A stretch of DNA of 64,000 bases from Paenibacillus sp. CC-CFT747 (lineage in GTDB: Bacteria > Bacillota > Bacilli > Paenibacillales > NBRC-103111), in NCBI GenBank assembly GCA_030323305.1, contig CP106741.1, positions 3,588,001 to 3,652,000 on the forward strand, written 5' to 3'. The notes beneath the pieces were generated by a model. It made no database searches. It saw nothing but the letters and a program-made list of their open reading frames with translations, and was not told where the DNA came from. The position numbers and the translations under genes were made by a program. Of this stretch, positions 11,151 to 21,827 are shown in pieces; within the stretch, counting starts at the first letter, position 1; each line of letters begins with the position of its first letter.

Positions 11151-11828
11151 GTGGAGTATGGGATACTGGTTTTGCGGACCATCCTTATTTATGTGGTCAT
11201 TTTTGCGGTGATGAGGCTTATGGGCAAACGGGAAATCGGCAAGCTTTCGGTGGTGGACCTGGTCATTTCGATTATGATTGCGGAAATCGGCGTGTTCGTC
11301 ATTGAGGATACCGGCAAACCGCTTGGAGAAGGGCTGATTCCCATTCTTACGCTGGTTGCGCTGCAAATTACCTTGGCCCTGGTCTCGCTGCGCAACCAAA
11401 CGTTGAGAACCTGGTTTGAGGGAAGGCCCAGCATCCTGATTCAGAACGGCCGGATGAACCGGGAAGAGATGAGAAAGCAGCGGTACAGTCTCGATGATCT
11501 CCTTGTTCAGCTTAGGCAGAACCGGGTGATGGACGTGGCGGATGTGGAGTTCGCGATCCTCGAAACCTCCGGCAAGCTGACGGTCGTGGAGAAGGACAAC
11601 AAGGCGGAGGAGGCTCCGGGGCCAAAGGCCGACTATAAGCTGCAAAGCCTGCCGGCGGTTGTCATCATGGATGGAAAGGTCCAGGAGGAGGGGCTCGCCA
11701 AGCTCGGGCAAACGAGATTTTGGCTCAAAAACCGGCTGCAGGCGGAGGGCGTCCAGGATGTTAAGGATGTTTTTTTCTGCTCCATCGATTATAAAGGCCG
11801 GCTGTTTATCGACCGAAAGGACAAATAA
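11151..11828 (+). CDS. DUF421 (YetF/YrbG-like) membrane protein
   Basis: Start chosen at GTG 11151 behind GGGAGGG, giving 225 residues; upstream in-frame codons are not protein-like. Three membrane helices occupy the first 80 residues (ILVLRTILIYVVIFAVMRLMGKREIGKLS, VVDLVISIMIAEIGVFVI, IPILTLVALQITLALVSL). Then follow GRPSILIQNGRMNREEMRKQRYSLDDLLVQLRQNRVMDVADVEFAILETSGKLTV, the conserved cytoplasmic DUF421 domain. Family members include spore proteins of unclear biochemical function. It is convergent with spoVB. Confidence 0.85.
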   Translation: MEYGILVLRTILIYVVIFAVMRLMGKREIGKLSVVDLVISIMIAEIGVFVIEDTGKPLGEGLIPILTLVALQITLALVSLRNQTLRTWFEGRPSILIQNGRMNREEMRKQRYSLDDLLVQLRQNRVMDVADVEFAILETSGKLTVVEKDNKAEEAPGPKADYKLQSLPAVVIMDGKVQEEGLAKLGQTRFWLKNRLQAEGVQDVKDVFFCSIDYKGRLFIDRKDK

Positions 11829-11839
11829 GCTTCCTTACG

Positions 11840-13409
11840 TTATCTTTTTTTATGGAAAAGAAGGGTAAGCCGCTTGAAATCACCGGGCTCGATTAGCTTG
11901 AATCCAAGGATGGCCCCCAAGTAGACGAGCAGCCCGGTCGAGAGGGATAGAATCAAACGGGAGAAAGAGGTTTCGGTGGTCCCGGCAAAGCCGATGAACC
12001 AGCAGCAGACGGCCGTGATTCCCATGGCCGAGCCCACCTTAAGAAAGTCGGACACCTGCATGCGGAACTTCAACAGGCGGGCTACGCTGTTCCAATGAAG
12101 CAGCGTGACGAGCATGATGTTAACGATAATCGCCATCACCGCTCCAAGAATGCCGAATTGAGGCTTCGTCGCCAGGAGGGCGATGAGGGCCAGCTTGACC
12201 ACCGAGCCGATCAGCGTATTCACCAAGGCGGCTCCCGGGCGGTTCAGGGCCTGAAGGGCGGCTTGAAGCGGTGCTTGGAAATAGATAAATAAAGCGGCGG
12301 GGGCCATCATTTTGAGCATGACGCCGATTTCCCCGTTCTTGTACAGGTAGTAGCAGATCGGCTCGGCCAGCACATACATAAACACGGCAAAAGGGGCGCC
12401 AGTCACCAGGGCGAGACGGAGCGACTGGTGAAGCCGGCTGTGGATGGTCCGCATGTCCTTGCGGGCGGCGGCTTCGGATAGAGACGGAACAAGAGAAGTG
12501 GACAGCGAGAACGTGAGAGCGCTTGGCAGCAGCAGAATGGGGATGATCATCCCCTGCAGGGCGCCATATTGCACGGTGGCGGCCACCGTTGCCACTCCGG
12601 CGATAGCCAGGCTCTGCACAATGAGAATGGACTCGAGAAAGTAGGAGGCGGATCCGACAAGCCGGCTCGCCGTTACCGGAACGGAAAGCCGAATCAGCCG
12701 GCGCAGGGCATCCTTTCTTCCTCCGAAGGAGCTTCCGCTGCCGATGGCGGCGCGCTTGAACAGCTTGTAGGCTTTCCGGGTGCGGGCATGCTCCAGCAGA
12801 AGGACCAGCATCCCCCTATCTCCCCGATCAGCACCCCCAGCATGGCTCCGGCTGCCGCATATTCGAGCCCGTAGGGCATCAGGAGCAGAGAAAGCCCCAG
12901 CATGGCGACGATACGAATAAGCGTTTCGGTCACCTGGGAAACGGCGGTCGGAATCATGTTCTGCCTGCCTTGGAAGTAACCCCGAAAGACCGAAGAAACG
13001 CCTACGATAGGGATAATCGGGCTCATGCAGAGGAAGGTCCAGTACACGCGCTTGTCCGTGAACAGAACGGAAGTCATCCAAGGAGCCGCTGCGAGACAGA
13101 CGGCGGTGAATAGCAGGCTCAAGCCGCTGGTAAGGGCAAGGGACATCATAAGCACGTGCCTCACCCGGGCTTCCTTTCCTTCCGACTCGGCCTCCGCGAC
13201 CAGCTTTGCGACGGCAAGCGGAATGCCCCCTGTTGTTAGCGTAAGAATGACGATAAGAAAGGGGTATCCCATCTGATACAGGCCGACCCCTTCCGCTCCG
13301 ATCACCCGGGGAGCGTAATTCGGGGCACGAATCCGAGAATCCGGTTAATGATTCCCGCCGCGAGCAGAATTAGGGTGCCTTTCATAAAGGATTGCTTGTA
13401 GTTGGTCAA
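11840..13409 (-). CDS. spoVB: SpoVB-type polysaccharide/lipid flippase (two lost bases)
   Basis: Start taken as TTG 13409 behind GAAGG (MTNYKQSFMKGTLILLAAGIINRILGF). Restoring one base at 13308-13311 and one at 12812-12816 gives about 523 residues with some 14 membrane helices, a MATE/MVF (PST) fold. Typical stretches are IGAEGVGLYQMGYPFLIV, FRGYFQGRQNMIPTAVSQVTETLIRI and SVPVTASRLVGSASYFLESILIVQSLA. SpoVB is needed for spore cortex synthesis and is thought to flip lipid-linked precursors. It could be another member of the same family; the neighbouring yrzE, comN and secDF order supports spoVB. Confidence 0.85.
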
Positions 13410-13602
13410 TTTGGATACCTTCTTCCTGGCTTGGATTCAACGCCGTCTACCTATGATTATGCGGACGATGGCCAAGCTCATGCTTTCTTCTTGGACAGGA
13501 AGGGCGGCCGCTTGCTGGACGGGGTTTCTTCAAAAGGCGGGAAGGATTTCCTTCTATCATGGCGAATAGGGAAGGGAGGAAGGTAAGGAGGGCAGAAACA
13601 TA

Positions 13603-13854
13603 ATGGAAGAAGACCGGGTGGAACCCATCAGCGAGAAGGCCATTGAGGCGCTTTGCCTCAGCAAAGCGGAGGAGTTCGTCATGCTGGGCTACGAGCAGGT
13701 GACCGCTCACGACATCTGGAACTGCATCCGGGCCCGGTACGAGAAGACGGGCGAACCGCCCTTGCATCGTCTGGTCAATGACATCCTCTCTTTGAAAATT
13801 ACGTCTTATATGAACTGGCTTACGATGCAGGCTTACAAAGGAGCGCCCTTCTGA
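13603..13854 (+). CDS. comN: ComN-like post-transcriptional regulator
   Basis: 83 residues, all alpha-helical in appearance, starting at ATG 13603 behind AAGGAGG. The sequence (ALCLSKAEEFVMLGYEQVTAHDIWNCIRARYEKTGEPPLHRLVNDILSLKITSYMNWLTM) matches the ComN/YrzD family. In B. subtilis ComN controls comEA and comEC message localisation through DivIVA. It lies before secD, as in other Bacilli. Confidence 0.82.
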   Translation: MEEDRVEPISEKAIEALCLSKAEEFVMLGYEQVTAHDIWNCIRARYEKTGEPPLHRLVNDILSLKITSYMNWLTMQAYKGAPF

Positions 13855-13877
13855 GAACCCCGCAAAGGTTCTTTTTT
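13854..13877 (+). terminator. Short terminator after comN
   Basis: Stem AGAACC / GGTTCT with a 7-base loop and six T. It overlaps the comN stop codon. Confidence 0.6.
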
Positions 13878-13925
13878 CATGCCGAATGGCGGCACCGCAG
13901 GAAGGCTGAAAGCTTTTTCATGAAA

Positions 13926-13954
13926 TTGACTGGTTTTTGGAGGGTGAGTATAAT
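13926..13954 (+). promoter_or_regulatory. Sigma-A promoter of secDF
   Basis: TTGACT (13926-13931), 17-bp spacer, TATAAT (13949-13954). This is close to consensus and lies 37 bp before the secD start. Confidence 0.85.
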
Positions 13955-13990
13955 GGGAATATTGGATAGGGAAGGGAGCTTAACTCTAGC

Positions 13991-15225
13991 ATGGATCGCA
14001 AACGGTTTACGGCATTTTTATTGATTTCGGTCTTGCTCCTCGCCGTAGTGGGGGCAACGACTCCGTATTTGGTTAGCAAAGTACGGCTCGGCTTGGATTT
14101 GAAGGGGGATTCGAAATCCTTTATGTGGCCACCCCGCTTGAGGAAGGCCAGCCGGTCACGAAGGAATCCCTGACGGAAACGGCGCGAAGCCTCGAGGAAC
14201 GCGTGAACAAGACGGGAATTGCGGAACCCGACATTACGACGGAGGGCCAGGACCGCATCCGCGTCCGGATCGCTACGGGCGGGGTAGACTCTTCTAAAGT
14301 CCGCGAGACGCTGAAGAAGCCGGCCGAGCTTACCTTCCGGGGACCCGACGGGAAGAATGAAATGATCGGAAGCGATTTTGTTCCCGGTGCGGCGAAGGTG
14401 GGGTACGACCAGTACAACCGTCCGATGATTTCCATCCAGGTCAAGGACAAGGACAAATTTGCGGATGTGACGAAACGCCTTCTCGGCAAGCCGCTCGCCA
14501 TTTACCTGGATGACAAGGAGCTTTCCGCTCCCGTGGTTCAGGATGTGCTGACGGACGGAACGGCCACCATCTCGGGAAGCTACTCTCTGGACGAAGCCAA
14601 AAATATTGCGGATACCATCAACCTGGGGGCCCTTCCCCTTAAGCTGACGGAGAAATACACCCAGCAGGTGGACGCCACGCTCGGGCAGAAGTCTTTGACC
14701 AGCACCGTTATGGCGGGCCTGATTGCCGTCGGTCTGATTCTTCTCTTCATGCTCTTCTTCTACCGGGTGCCGGGTATTGTGGCCACGGTCACGCTTATCG
14801 TGTTCAGCTGGCTGCTTCTGCTCGTCTTCGTTCTGCTGAACGCTACCTTGACGCTGCCGGGCATTGCGGCCTTCGTTCTCGGAATCGGGATGGCGGTCGA
14901 CGCCAACATCATTACTTATGAACGGATCAAGGAAGAGATCCGCAGCGGCAAAAGCATCCTGTCCGCTCTGCGGGCGGGCTCGAAAAACTCCTTCCGGACC
15001 ATCCTGGACGCTAACCTCACGACCATTCTGGCAGGTGCCGTGCTTTATTTCATCGGAACCGGGGCCATCCGGGGCTTTGCCCTTACCCTGATCTTCAGTA
15101 TTCTGGTCAGCTTCATCACGAACGTATTCTTGTCCCGCTTCTTGCTTCAACTGCTTGTTCGCTCCAATGCAGCCAAGAAACCTGGGAACTTTGGAGTGAA
15201 GGAGGACGAAATTCATGCGCTATAA
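13991..15225 (+). CDS. secD: SecD, protein translocase subunit (one lost base)
   Basis: Membrane RND-type subunit that uses the proton gradient to help pull proteins through SecYEG. One base lost in the G run 14104-14108 splits the gene; restored it reads LGLDLKGGFEILYVATP, the canonical SecD start after helix 1. The large extracytoplasmic domain (LTFRGPDGKNEMIGSDF) is followed by five helices with AAFVLGIGMAVDANIITYERIKEEI, a family signature. Rejoined length is about 411 residues, normal for SecD encoded apart from SecF. The stop overlaps the secF start by 11 bases, indicating cotranslation. Confidence 0.95.
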
Positions 15226-16123
15226 TTACAATGTAAGGTTCGATGTGGTCAAGAACCGCCGGTTGTTCTTTACGCTGTCTCTTATCATCACCGTTATCGG
15301 AATCGCCTCCCTGCTGATCTTCGGCCTGTCAACGGGCGTGGACTTCAAGGCGGGAACCACCATCGACGTAACGGCCGGACAAGCCATTGACAAAGCAAAG
15401 GCCGAGCAGCTGGTGAAGGAAGCCGGTCAGGAAGTCCCCAGCGTCACGGTCGGCGGGGAGCGGGCCTCGCTGCGCTTCGATAAAGTGCTGACCGAGCAAG
15501 AGGTGGCCAAGATCAAGAGCGGCTTCTCCGGAGCCTACGGCGATAAGGTTAGCTTCGAGGAGAACACCGTGGATACCACCATGGCGAAGGAGTTGGCGCA
15601 AAAGGCCATTTACTCCGTCTTGATCGCGAGCTTGGGCATCATCATCTATGTGGCCATCCGCTTCGAATGGCGCTTCGGAGTGGCCGCTATCCTAGCCCTG
15701 CTGCATGACGCGTTTATCGTCGTCAGCCTGTTCTCGATCTTCCGCTGGGAAGTCAATCTTCCCTTCTTGGCTGCCATTCTGACGATTATCGGGTACTCGA
15801 TCAACGATACGATCGTTATCTTCGACCGGATCCGGGAGAACATGCGCTTTGCCAAGCTCAAGAATTTCGACGATCTGGCCAAGCTGGTGAATGCCAGCGT
15901 CTGGCAAACGATGACCCGTTCGATCAACACGGTCATTACCGTTCTGGTCGGAGCCATCTGCCTGTTCATCTTCGGCAGCGAGTCGATCCGCTACTTCTCT
16001 CTGGCCATTATTCTCGGCCTCTTCTGCGGAGCCTACTCCTCCATCTTTATTGCAAGCCCCCTGTGGCTGGTTATGAAAAACAAATCGATGAAACAGGGCA
16101 AGCTGACGCCAGCAAAAGAATAG
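15215..16123 (+). CDS. secF: SecF, protein translocase subunit
   Basis: Intact, 302 residues, from ATG 15215 behind GAAGGAGG. Helix 1 (LFFTLSLIITVIGIASLLIFGLSTGVDFKAGTTIDV), an extracytoplasmic domain to about residue 125, then five helices with SINDTIVIFDRIRENMR and SVWQTMTRSINTVITVLVGAICLFIFG, the SecF signatures. Partner of SecD. A weak terminator follows. Confidence 0.97.
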   Translation: MRYNYNVRFDVVKNRRLFFTLSLIITVIGIASLLIFGLSTGVDFKAGTTIDVTAGQAIDKAKAEQLVKEAGQEVPSVTVGGERASLRFDKVLTEQEVAKIKSGFSGAYGDKVSFEENTVDTTMAKELAQKAIYSVLIASLGIIIYVAIRFEWRFGVAAILALLHDAFIVVSLFSIFRWEVNLPFLAAILTIIGYSINDTIVIFDRIRENMRFAKLKNFDDLAKLVNASVWQTMTRSINTVITVLVGAICLFIFGSESIRYFSLAIILGLFCGAYSSIFIASPLWLVMKNKSMKQGKLTPAKE

Positions 16124-16132
16124 ACGAAACGG

Positions 16133-16162
16133 GCCGCAGACTTCTTGCGGCTTCTCGTTTTT
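16133..16162 (+). terminator. Possible terminator after secF
   Basis: GCCGCA (16133-16138) pairs with TGCGGC (16146-16151), followed 5 bases later by a T run. The stem is short and the T tract is offset, so support is moderate. Confidence 0.5.
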
Positions 16163-16295
16163 CGAGGTTGAATATGCCGCCAGCAAGTGATATCTTTAGC
16201 ACTCTTCCGTTTAAGAGGTCCTGTTCGCAAGACGGGAACCATTGTTGATCGCCATGTCTTGAACGTATTTATACTTTTCCCACAAGAGGTGCCGG

Positions 16296-17246
16296 ATGTC
16301 TACTAAGCGAGTTGTACAGGCGGAGAATGCCGCTTGGGTCGGAGTTGTCGGGAATATGTTTCTTGCCGTAATCAAAGGAACGTTCGGCTGGCTGGCGGGA
16401 AGCCGCGCCCTGCTGGCGGATGCCGCCCATTCGGCTTCGGATATGGTAGGATGGATAGCGGTGCTGGTCGGTACCCGGACCTCCCCTTCATCCGACGAAG
16501 AATATGCCGGAAGACGGAAAAATGCCGAGTACGTGGGCGCGATTGTCATTTCCGTGCTGCTGCTTATGCTGGGCTTGGAGATTGCCCTGAGCTCGCTTAA
16601 GACGATCTATCACGGAGTAGGGACCCCTCCGAGCTGGTATGCGGCGGTCATCGTGCTCCTTACCATGATCGGCAAGCAGCTGCTGGCCCAGTACGGCAAG
16701 AAACCCGGACGGCGCCTAAGCGACCGGTTGTCGGTCGCAGGAGCGTGGGAGGGGCGCTCGGACGTTTATTCTTCGCTCGCCGCCTTTATCGGAATTGCAG
16801 GAGCACTTGCGGGAAGCTATTACGACATTCCCCAGTTCTACTATCTGGATGCGGCGGCAGGCCTCTTTATTTCCCTGCTTGTCCTCAAGACAGGTTACCG
16901 GCTGGTGGCGGAGGCCGTCAATCAGACCATGGACCGTCTGCTGCATCGTGATGACATTGAGGAGCTGATCCGTGCGGTTCAGTGTGTTAAAGGGGTTATT
17001 ACGGTCGATGATCTGAAAGCCAAAGAACAAGGACATTATGTCGTAGTCGAGGCGAAAATAAGCGTCAATCCCAAAATCAGTGTGATGGAAGGCAGCGAAA
17101 TCGCCAAGATGGTCCGGCATTATCTGCTTAAACGGTTTATTCATGTTTCGGAAGTCATTGTACAAGTGCAGCCTTACGATCCGGGCTATCCTTACAAAAG
17201 CAGTCCGGAAGCGGATGCCGATCTTTATCCTACGCTTCTTCACTAA
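16296..17246 (+). CDS. Cation diffusion facilitator (CDF) metal exporter
   Basis: Intact, 316 residues, ATG 16296 behind AGAGGTG. Six membrane helices and a C-terminal cytoplasmic domain (IEELIRAVQCVKGVITVDDLKAKEQGHYVVVEAKISV) are evident. The metal site in helix 2 is DAAHSASD. In helix 5, where zinc exporters usually have HxxxD, this protein reads EGRSD (Glu codon 16747-16749). That suggests a metal preference other than zinc, perhaps manganese or iron, but this is inference. It lies 50 bp before recJ on the same strand. Confidence 0.85.
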   Translation: MSTKRVVQAENAAWVGVVGNMFLAVIKGTFGWLAGSRALLADAAHSASDMVGWIAVLVGTRTSPSSDEEYAGRRKNAEYVGAIVISVLLLMLGLEIALSSLKTIYHGVGTPPSWYAAVIVLLTMIGKQLLAQYGKKPGRRLSDRLSVAGAWEGRSDVYSSLAAFIGIAGALAGSYYDIPQFYYLDAAAGLFISLLVLKTGYRLVAEAVNQTMDRLLHRDDIEELIRAVQCVKGVITVDDLKAKEQGHYVVVEAKISVNPKISVMEGSEIAKMVRHYLLKRFIHVSEVIVQVQPYDPGYPYKSSPEADADLYPTLLH

Positions 17247-17285
17247 GAATGGGTTAAGCATACCGCCAAAACGAAAGGAGATTAC

Positions 17286-19685
17286 ATGCTTTATTCGAAA
17301 GCCAGATGGAACATCAGCGAGCCGGACCCTGCCGTCGCCGATCGATTGGCCCACGAGCTTAAAGTGGAGCCGGTCGTAGCGCGGCTGCTGGCGGTTCGCG
17401 GCATTACTACCATAGAGCAGGCCAAACGGTTCCTGCAGGCGGGAAAGGATCATTTCCATGATCCTTTTCTTATGGACGGGATGGAAACCGCCGTCCGCCG
17501 GATCAAACGGGCCTTGGAACACGGGGAATTCATTCGGATATACGGAGATTATGATGCGGACGGCGTCAGCTCCACGTCTTTGCTCATTCACCTGTTCCGA
17601 AGGCTCGGGGCCCGGTTCGACTTTTACATCCCTCACCGCGTTCACGAAGGCTATGGCCTAAACAAGAAGGCGATGGAGCTAGCCAAGGAGCAGGGAGTTG
17701 ATCTGATCATCACGGTGGATACCGGGATAAGCGCAAGGAAGAGATTGCCTACGCCGGAACCCTGGGCCTGGAGGTTATCGTAACGGACCATCATGAGCCG
17801 CCGGAACAGCTTCCCGATGCCTTGGCCGTCATTAACCCCAAGAAACCGGGCTGTCCCTATCCTTTCAAGCAGCTGGCCGGGGCTGGAGTCGCTTTTAAAT
17901 TGGCGCACGCCCTCCTGGGAGAGCTCCCCGTCGAGCTTCTCGAAATCGCGACGATCGGAACGGTAGCCGACTTGATGCCGCTGCAGGACGAGAACCGCGC
18001 ACTGGTGAAGCTGGGCCTGGAACGGATGAGAACGACCGCCTACCCCGGCATCAAATCGCTGCTCAGCTTGTGCGGAGTCGACCGGGGAGAGGTGACTGCC
18101 GGACATATCGGTTTTGGCCTAGGCCCTCGGATCAATGCCAGCGGGAGACTTGAAGGGGCGGAGGACGCCGTTCGTCTGCTGACGGTTCAGGATGAGCAGG
18201 AAGCGGAGAGGCTGGCCTTCGTCCTGGACGGGCTCAATAAGGAACGGCAGCAGCTGGTCACGGACATGACCGGAGAAGCCGTCAAGCTGGCGGAGGAATC
18301 GATCGCCGAAGGGCACGACAAGGTGCTCGTGGTCGCCAAGGAGAACTGGAATGTCGGGGTTATCGGAATTGTCGCTTCCAAGCTTCTGGAGAAGTATTAC
18401 CGTCCGGTCATCGTGCTCGGCATTAATCCCGAGACAGGCATGGCCAAAGGGTCCGCCCGCTCCATTCCGGGCTTCGATTTGTACCAGGCGCTGACCCGCT
18501 GCAACGAGCTGTTTACCCACTACGGCGGCCATCAGGCCGCAGCCGGCATGTCGCTTCACGCCGATAACCTGGCCGAGTTCAGGAGCGCATGCAGCGGCTC
18601 GCCTCGGAATGGCTGACGGAAGAGGACTACCAGCCCGTGCTTAACGTGGATCTTCAGTGCGAGCTGGACAAAGATCCGATGAAGTGGATCCGGCAGCTCG
18701 AGAAGCTGGCCCCTTTTGGGATGGGCAATCCCACACCGAAATTCGCCTTTCACGGCCTTCGGGTGCTCGACCGCAAGGTCATGGGAAAGGAACAGCAGCA
18801 CATTAAATTTCAGCTGGCCCACCAAACGGAAGACGGCTGTACCATCGATGCCCTCGGCTTTGGCAAAAGCTTCCTGTCGGAGCGCATCTCGCCCACTTCC
18901 CGGGTGGACGTGCTCGGGGAGCTTTCCATTAACGAATGGAACGGATCCAAGAAATCCCAGCTCATCATCCAGGACATTCGCGTTCCCGACGTTCAGGTAT
19001 TCGACTGGAGGGGCATCCAGGATCTGGACAACCGGTGGAAGGCGTGGAGGGAACAGGAGGAAGCCGCCGTATCCCGGGTTCTCCTGGTATTCAGCGAGGG
19101 GACCAGCGCCAGCCTATGCGGCTGGCGGATTCCATCGGTGCCCGCCTTTGGATGGCGGAAGAGGACGGATCGATCGTTTCCTTGGAGCCTGGCGATCCGG
19201 CTGCCGAACCGGGCGCCGTCCGGGATTTGGTTCTATACTCCCTTCCCCGCAGCATCGGGCAGCTGGAAGCCGTTCTGGGCTCGCTAGGGGGCGTGGAGCG
19301 AATCTATGCCGTATTCCGGGAATATCCTAGTGCCGATCAGTCGATTCTTCCGACCCGGGACATGTTCAAGCAGGTGTATGCCGTCGTCCGACAGGAGAAT
19401 ACATACCGGGGCAGCCGGGAAGATCCCCTGAACTATTTCAGCAAACGCTCGGGCTTGTCTCGGCCGCTCGTTAAGTTTATTATGGAAGTGTTTGAAGAGC
19501 TTTCACTCGTCGAATATACGGGGACCGATTACCGCTGCGTTCCTGCTCCGGCGAAGAAGGAATTCACCCAATCGGAGCGGTTTCGTCAAAGGCAGCGGCT
19601 TCAGGAGGTGGAGCAGCAGCTGATTTATTCTTCGGCCGCCGAGCTGACCCGCCTGCTGCTTCAGTCTGTCCCCAAAACTCATTAA
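17286..19685 (+). CDS. recJ: RecJ, single-stranded-DNA exonuclease (three lost bases)
   Basis: 5'-3' exonuclease for recombination and mismatch repair. Starts at ATG 17286 behind AAAGGAG. Frames are joined by restoring a base at 17735-17738, 18582-18583 and 19098-19101, giving about 800 residues. DHH motif RIYGDYDADGVSSTSLL, second motif TDHHEPPE, DHHA1 domain (GMAKGSARSIPGF and YGGHQAAAGMSL), then the OB fold (VLNVDLQCELDKDPMKWIRQLEKLAPFGMGNP) and a C-terminal extension typical of Paenibacillus and Bacillus RecJ. No catalytic residue is missing. apt starts 18 bases after the stop. Confidence 0.94.
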
Positions 19686-19703
19686 CGGAGGTCACCTACC
19701 CAC

Positions 19704-20216
19704 ATGGATTTTAAAGAACACATTCGCGTCATTCCGGATTTCCCGCAGCCGGGAATCCGTTTTAAAGATATTACCACCCTGCTGAAGAACGGGCCGGTTT
19801 ACCGGGAAGCCATCAACGCCATGAAGGCGGCCGTCTCCGATAAGGAGATCGATCTCATAGCCGGTCCGGAAGCCCGGGGCTTCGTCATTGGGGCGCCGCT
19901 TGCTTACTCTTTGGGTGTTGGCTTCGTGCCCATTCGCAAGAGCGGCAAGCTTCCCGGCGAAACGATCGAAGCCGACTATTCGCTCGAATACGGCAAGGAC
20001 AAGCTGGCGGTTCACAAGGATTCCATCCTGAAAGGCCAGAAGGTGCTCATTGCCGACGATCTGCTGGCAACGGGCGGCACCCTCGTTACCACGATCAATC
20101 TGATCAAGCAGCTCGGCGGCGAAATCGTCGGAGCGGCATTCCTGATTGAGCTCGGTTATTTGAACGGGCGCGACAAGCTGGAAGGCGTAGACGTATTCTC
20201 GCTGGTTAAGTACTAG
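19704..20216 (+). CDS. apt: Apt, adenine phosphoribosyltransferase
   Basis: Intact, 170 residues; makes AMP from adenine and PRPP in purine salvage. Family start [30 protein letters not shown], adenine-site region [17 protein letters not shown], and the PRPP loop [13 protein letters not shown] are all present. Next to recJ and relA as in most Bacilli. Confidence 0.97.
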   Translation: MDFKEHIRVIPDFPQPGIRFKDITTLLKNGPVYREAINAMKAAVSDKEIDLIAGPEARGFVIGAPLAYSLGVGFVPIRKSGKLPGETIEADYSLEYGKDKLAVHKDSILKGQKVLIADDLLATGGTLVTTINLIKQLGGEIVGAAFLIELGYLNGRDKLEGVDVFSLVKY

Positions 20217-20264
20217 ACCTGGGGCATCCTCGGATTATCGACTGCATTAAACACCTAGCCATTA

Positions 20265-20299
20265 AAAAAGCCTGTTCCGCAAACCGGAACAGGCTTTTT
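20265..20299. terminator. Bidirectional terminator between apt and the permease gene
   Basis: Perfect 15-bp stem AAAAAGCCTGTTCCG with loop CAAAC. A and T runs at both ends allow use by both converging genes. Confidence 0.93.
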
Positions 20300-20319
20300 C
20301 ATTTCCGCAAAGGGAGGGG

Positions 20320-21604
20320 CTAATGAGCCGAATCGGTGGATTCGTTGCTCCAGCCGATTTTTTCAAAGAGTTTAAGGAGCAGGCTCAGAACGATGGCAAC
20401 CACCGTGGCTAAAGCCATCCCCTTCAAGGAGAAGTTGCCCCATGTGAAGGTAGCGCCGCTGATTCCGATGACCAGAACGATTGTCGTCAGAATCAGGTTA
20501 ACGGGACGGCTGTAATCCACCTTGGCTTCCACCAGCATCCGGATCCCGGAAGAGGCGATGACCCCGAAGAGAAGGAGGACACCCCGCCCATGACCGGCGT
20601 AGGAATCGTGGAGATCAGGGCGGCCAGCTTACCGAGGAAGGAGAGCAGAACGGCGAAAACGGCAGCGCCGCCAATGACCCATACCGAGTAGACCCTAGAC
20701 AGCGCCAGTACTCCGATGTTCTCCCCGTAGGTCGTATTCGGCGTGGACCCGACAAAGCCGGACAGCACCGTAGAGATGCCGTTGCCCATCAGGGAGCGAT
20801 CGAGCCCGGGGTCCTTCGCCAGATCCTTGCCCACAATGTTGCTTGTGACGATAAGGTGGCCGATGTGCTCGGCAATGACCACGAGCGAAGCGGGCAGAAT
20901 AACCGCGATGCTCGCCCAGTCGAAAACCGGGGTACGGAAATCGGGAAGAGCGAACCAGGCGGCCTGGGCCACGGGAGTGAAGTCAACCATTCCCAACAGC
21001 GCTCCGGCGATATACCCGACGATGATCCCGATCAGAATCGGGATGATCTTGAGGAAGCCGCGGAACAGCACGTTGCCCAAGATCGTGACGAGAAGCGTAA
21101 TGACGGAGACGGTGACGGTATTGGCGTTCATGCTCCAGTCAGCCGGAGGATTGTTCAGCGGACGGATGAGTCCGGCCATATCGGCGGCGGTCGGAACCAG
21201 CTCCAGGCCGATGACCGCGACGATGGCTCCCATCGCCGCCGGAGGGAAGACCACGTTAATCCAGCCGGTTCCCGCCGCCCGGATGATCAGGGCCACCAGA
21301 ATGAAGACGATCCCGGAGGCGATAAAGCCGCCCAGCGCCGCTTCGTAAGAACCCTTGGAAAGCACTAGGAAGACAGGCGACAGGAAGGCGAAGCTCGACC
21401 CGAGGAACGCCGGAATTCTCCCCGGCAGATCAGAAGATAGAGCAGAGTGCCGATTCCGTTCATGAGCAGAATGGCGGCCGGGTCCACCTTGAATAAGATG
21501 GGCACCAGCACGTTCGAGCCGAACATGGCAAACAGGTGCTGCAGGCTTAAGGGAATGAATTCAGCGGCGGACGGCCGTTCATTCACTTGGATGACACGAG
21601 ACAA
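20320..21604 (-). CDS. UraA/NCS2 nucleobase permease (two lost bases)
   Basis: Start chosen at TTG 21604 behind AAAGGAGG, giving MSRVIQVNERPSAAEFIPLSLQHLFAMFGSNVLVPILF, the NCS2 N-terminus. Restoring bases at 21420-21423 and 20577-20578 yields about 428 residues with some 13-14 helices. Signatures include VVIAEHIGHLIVTSNIVGKDLAKDPGLDRSLMGNGISTVLSGFVGSTPNTTYGENIGVLA, which carries the uracil-permease QH and NTTYGEN motifs. It probably takes up uracil; xanthine or guanine cannot be excluded. No RNA leader was recognised upstream. Confidence 0.88.
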
Positions 21605-21764
21605 TGGGGGATCCTCCTTTGGAAAGTTAACGGATAGGGTAAATTCACCATCGCTTATCTTAACAGAAAAGAAACCGGATGGGCAGAGGGTTTTTGACAA
21701 AATCCGACGATATCTTCATTGAGAGGCGGCTCTTCTTGCCCGCGGGGGTCAAACGACTCGTTTC

Positions 21765-21794
21765 TTGACGAAGTCACGGGTTCAGGGGCATAAT
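21765..21794 (+). promoter_or_regulatory. Promoter of relA
   Basis: TTGACG (21765-21770), 18-bp spacer, CATAAT (21789-21794), about 35 bp before the relA start. Confidence 0.6.
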
Positions 21795-21827
21795 GGATTA
21801 AAACATGCAAACGGAAAGGGTTTGTCA

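Noticed and set aside
14104..14108. Programmed frameshifting in secD and other genes
   Set aside because: No slippery site with a downstream structure recurs, and the same pattern of loss appears in unrelated genes.
20320..21604. Purine or PRPP riboswitch before the nucleobase permease
   Set aside because: The upstream bases show no conserved aptamer sequence that I recognise.
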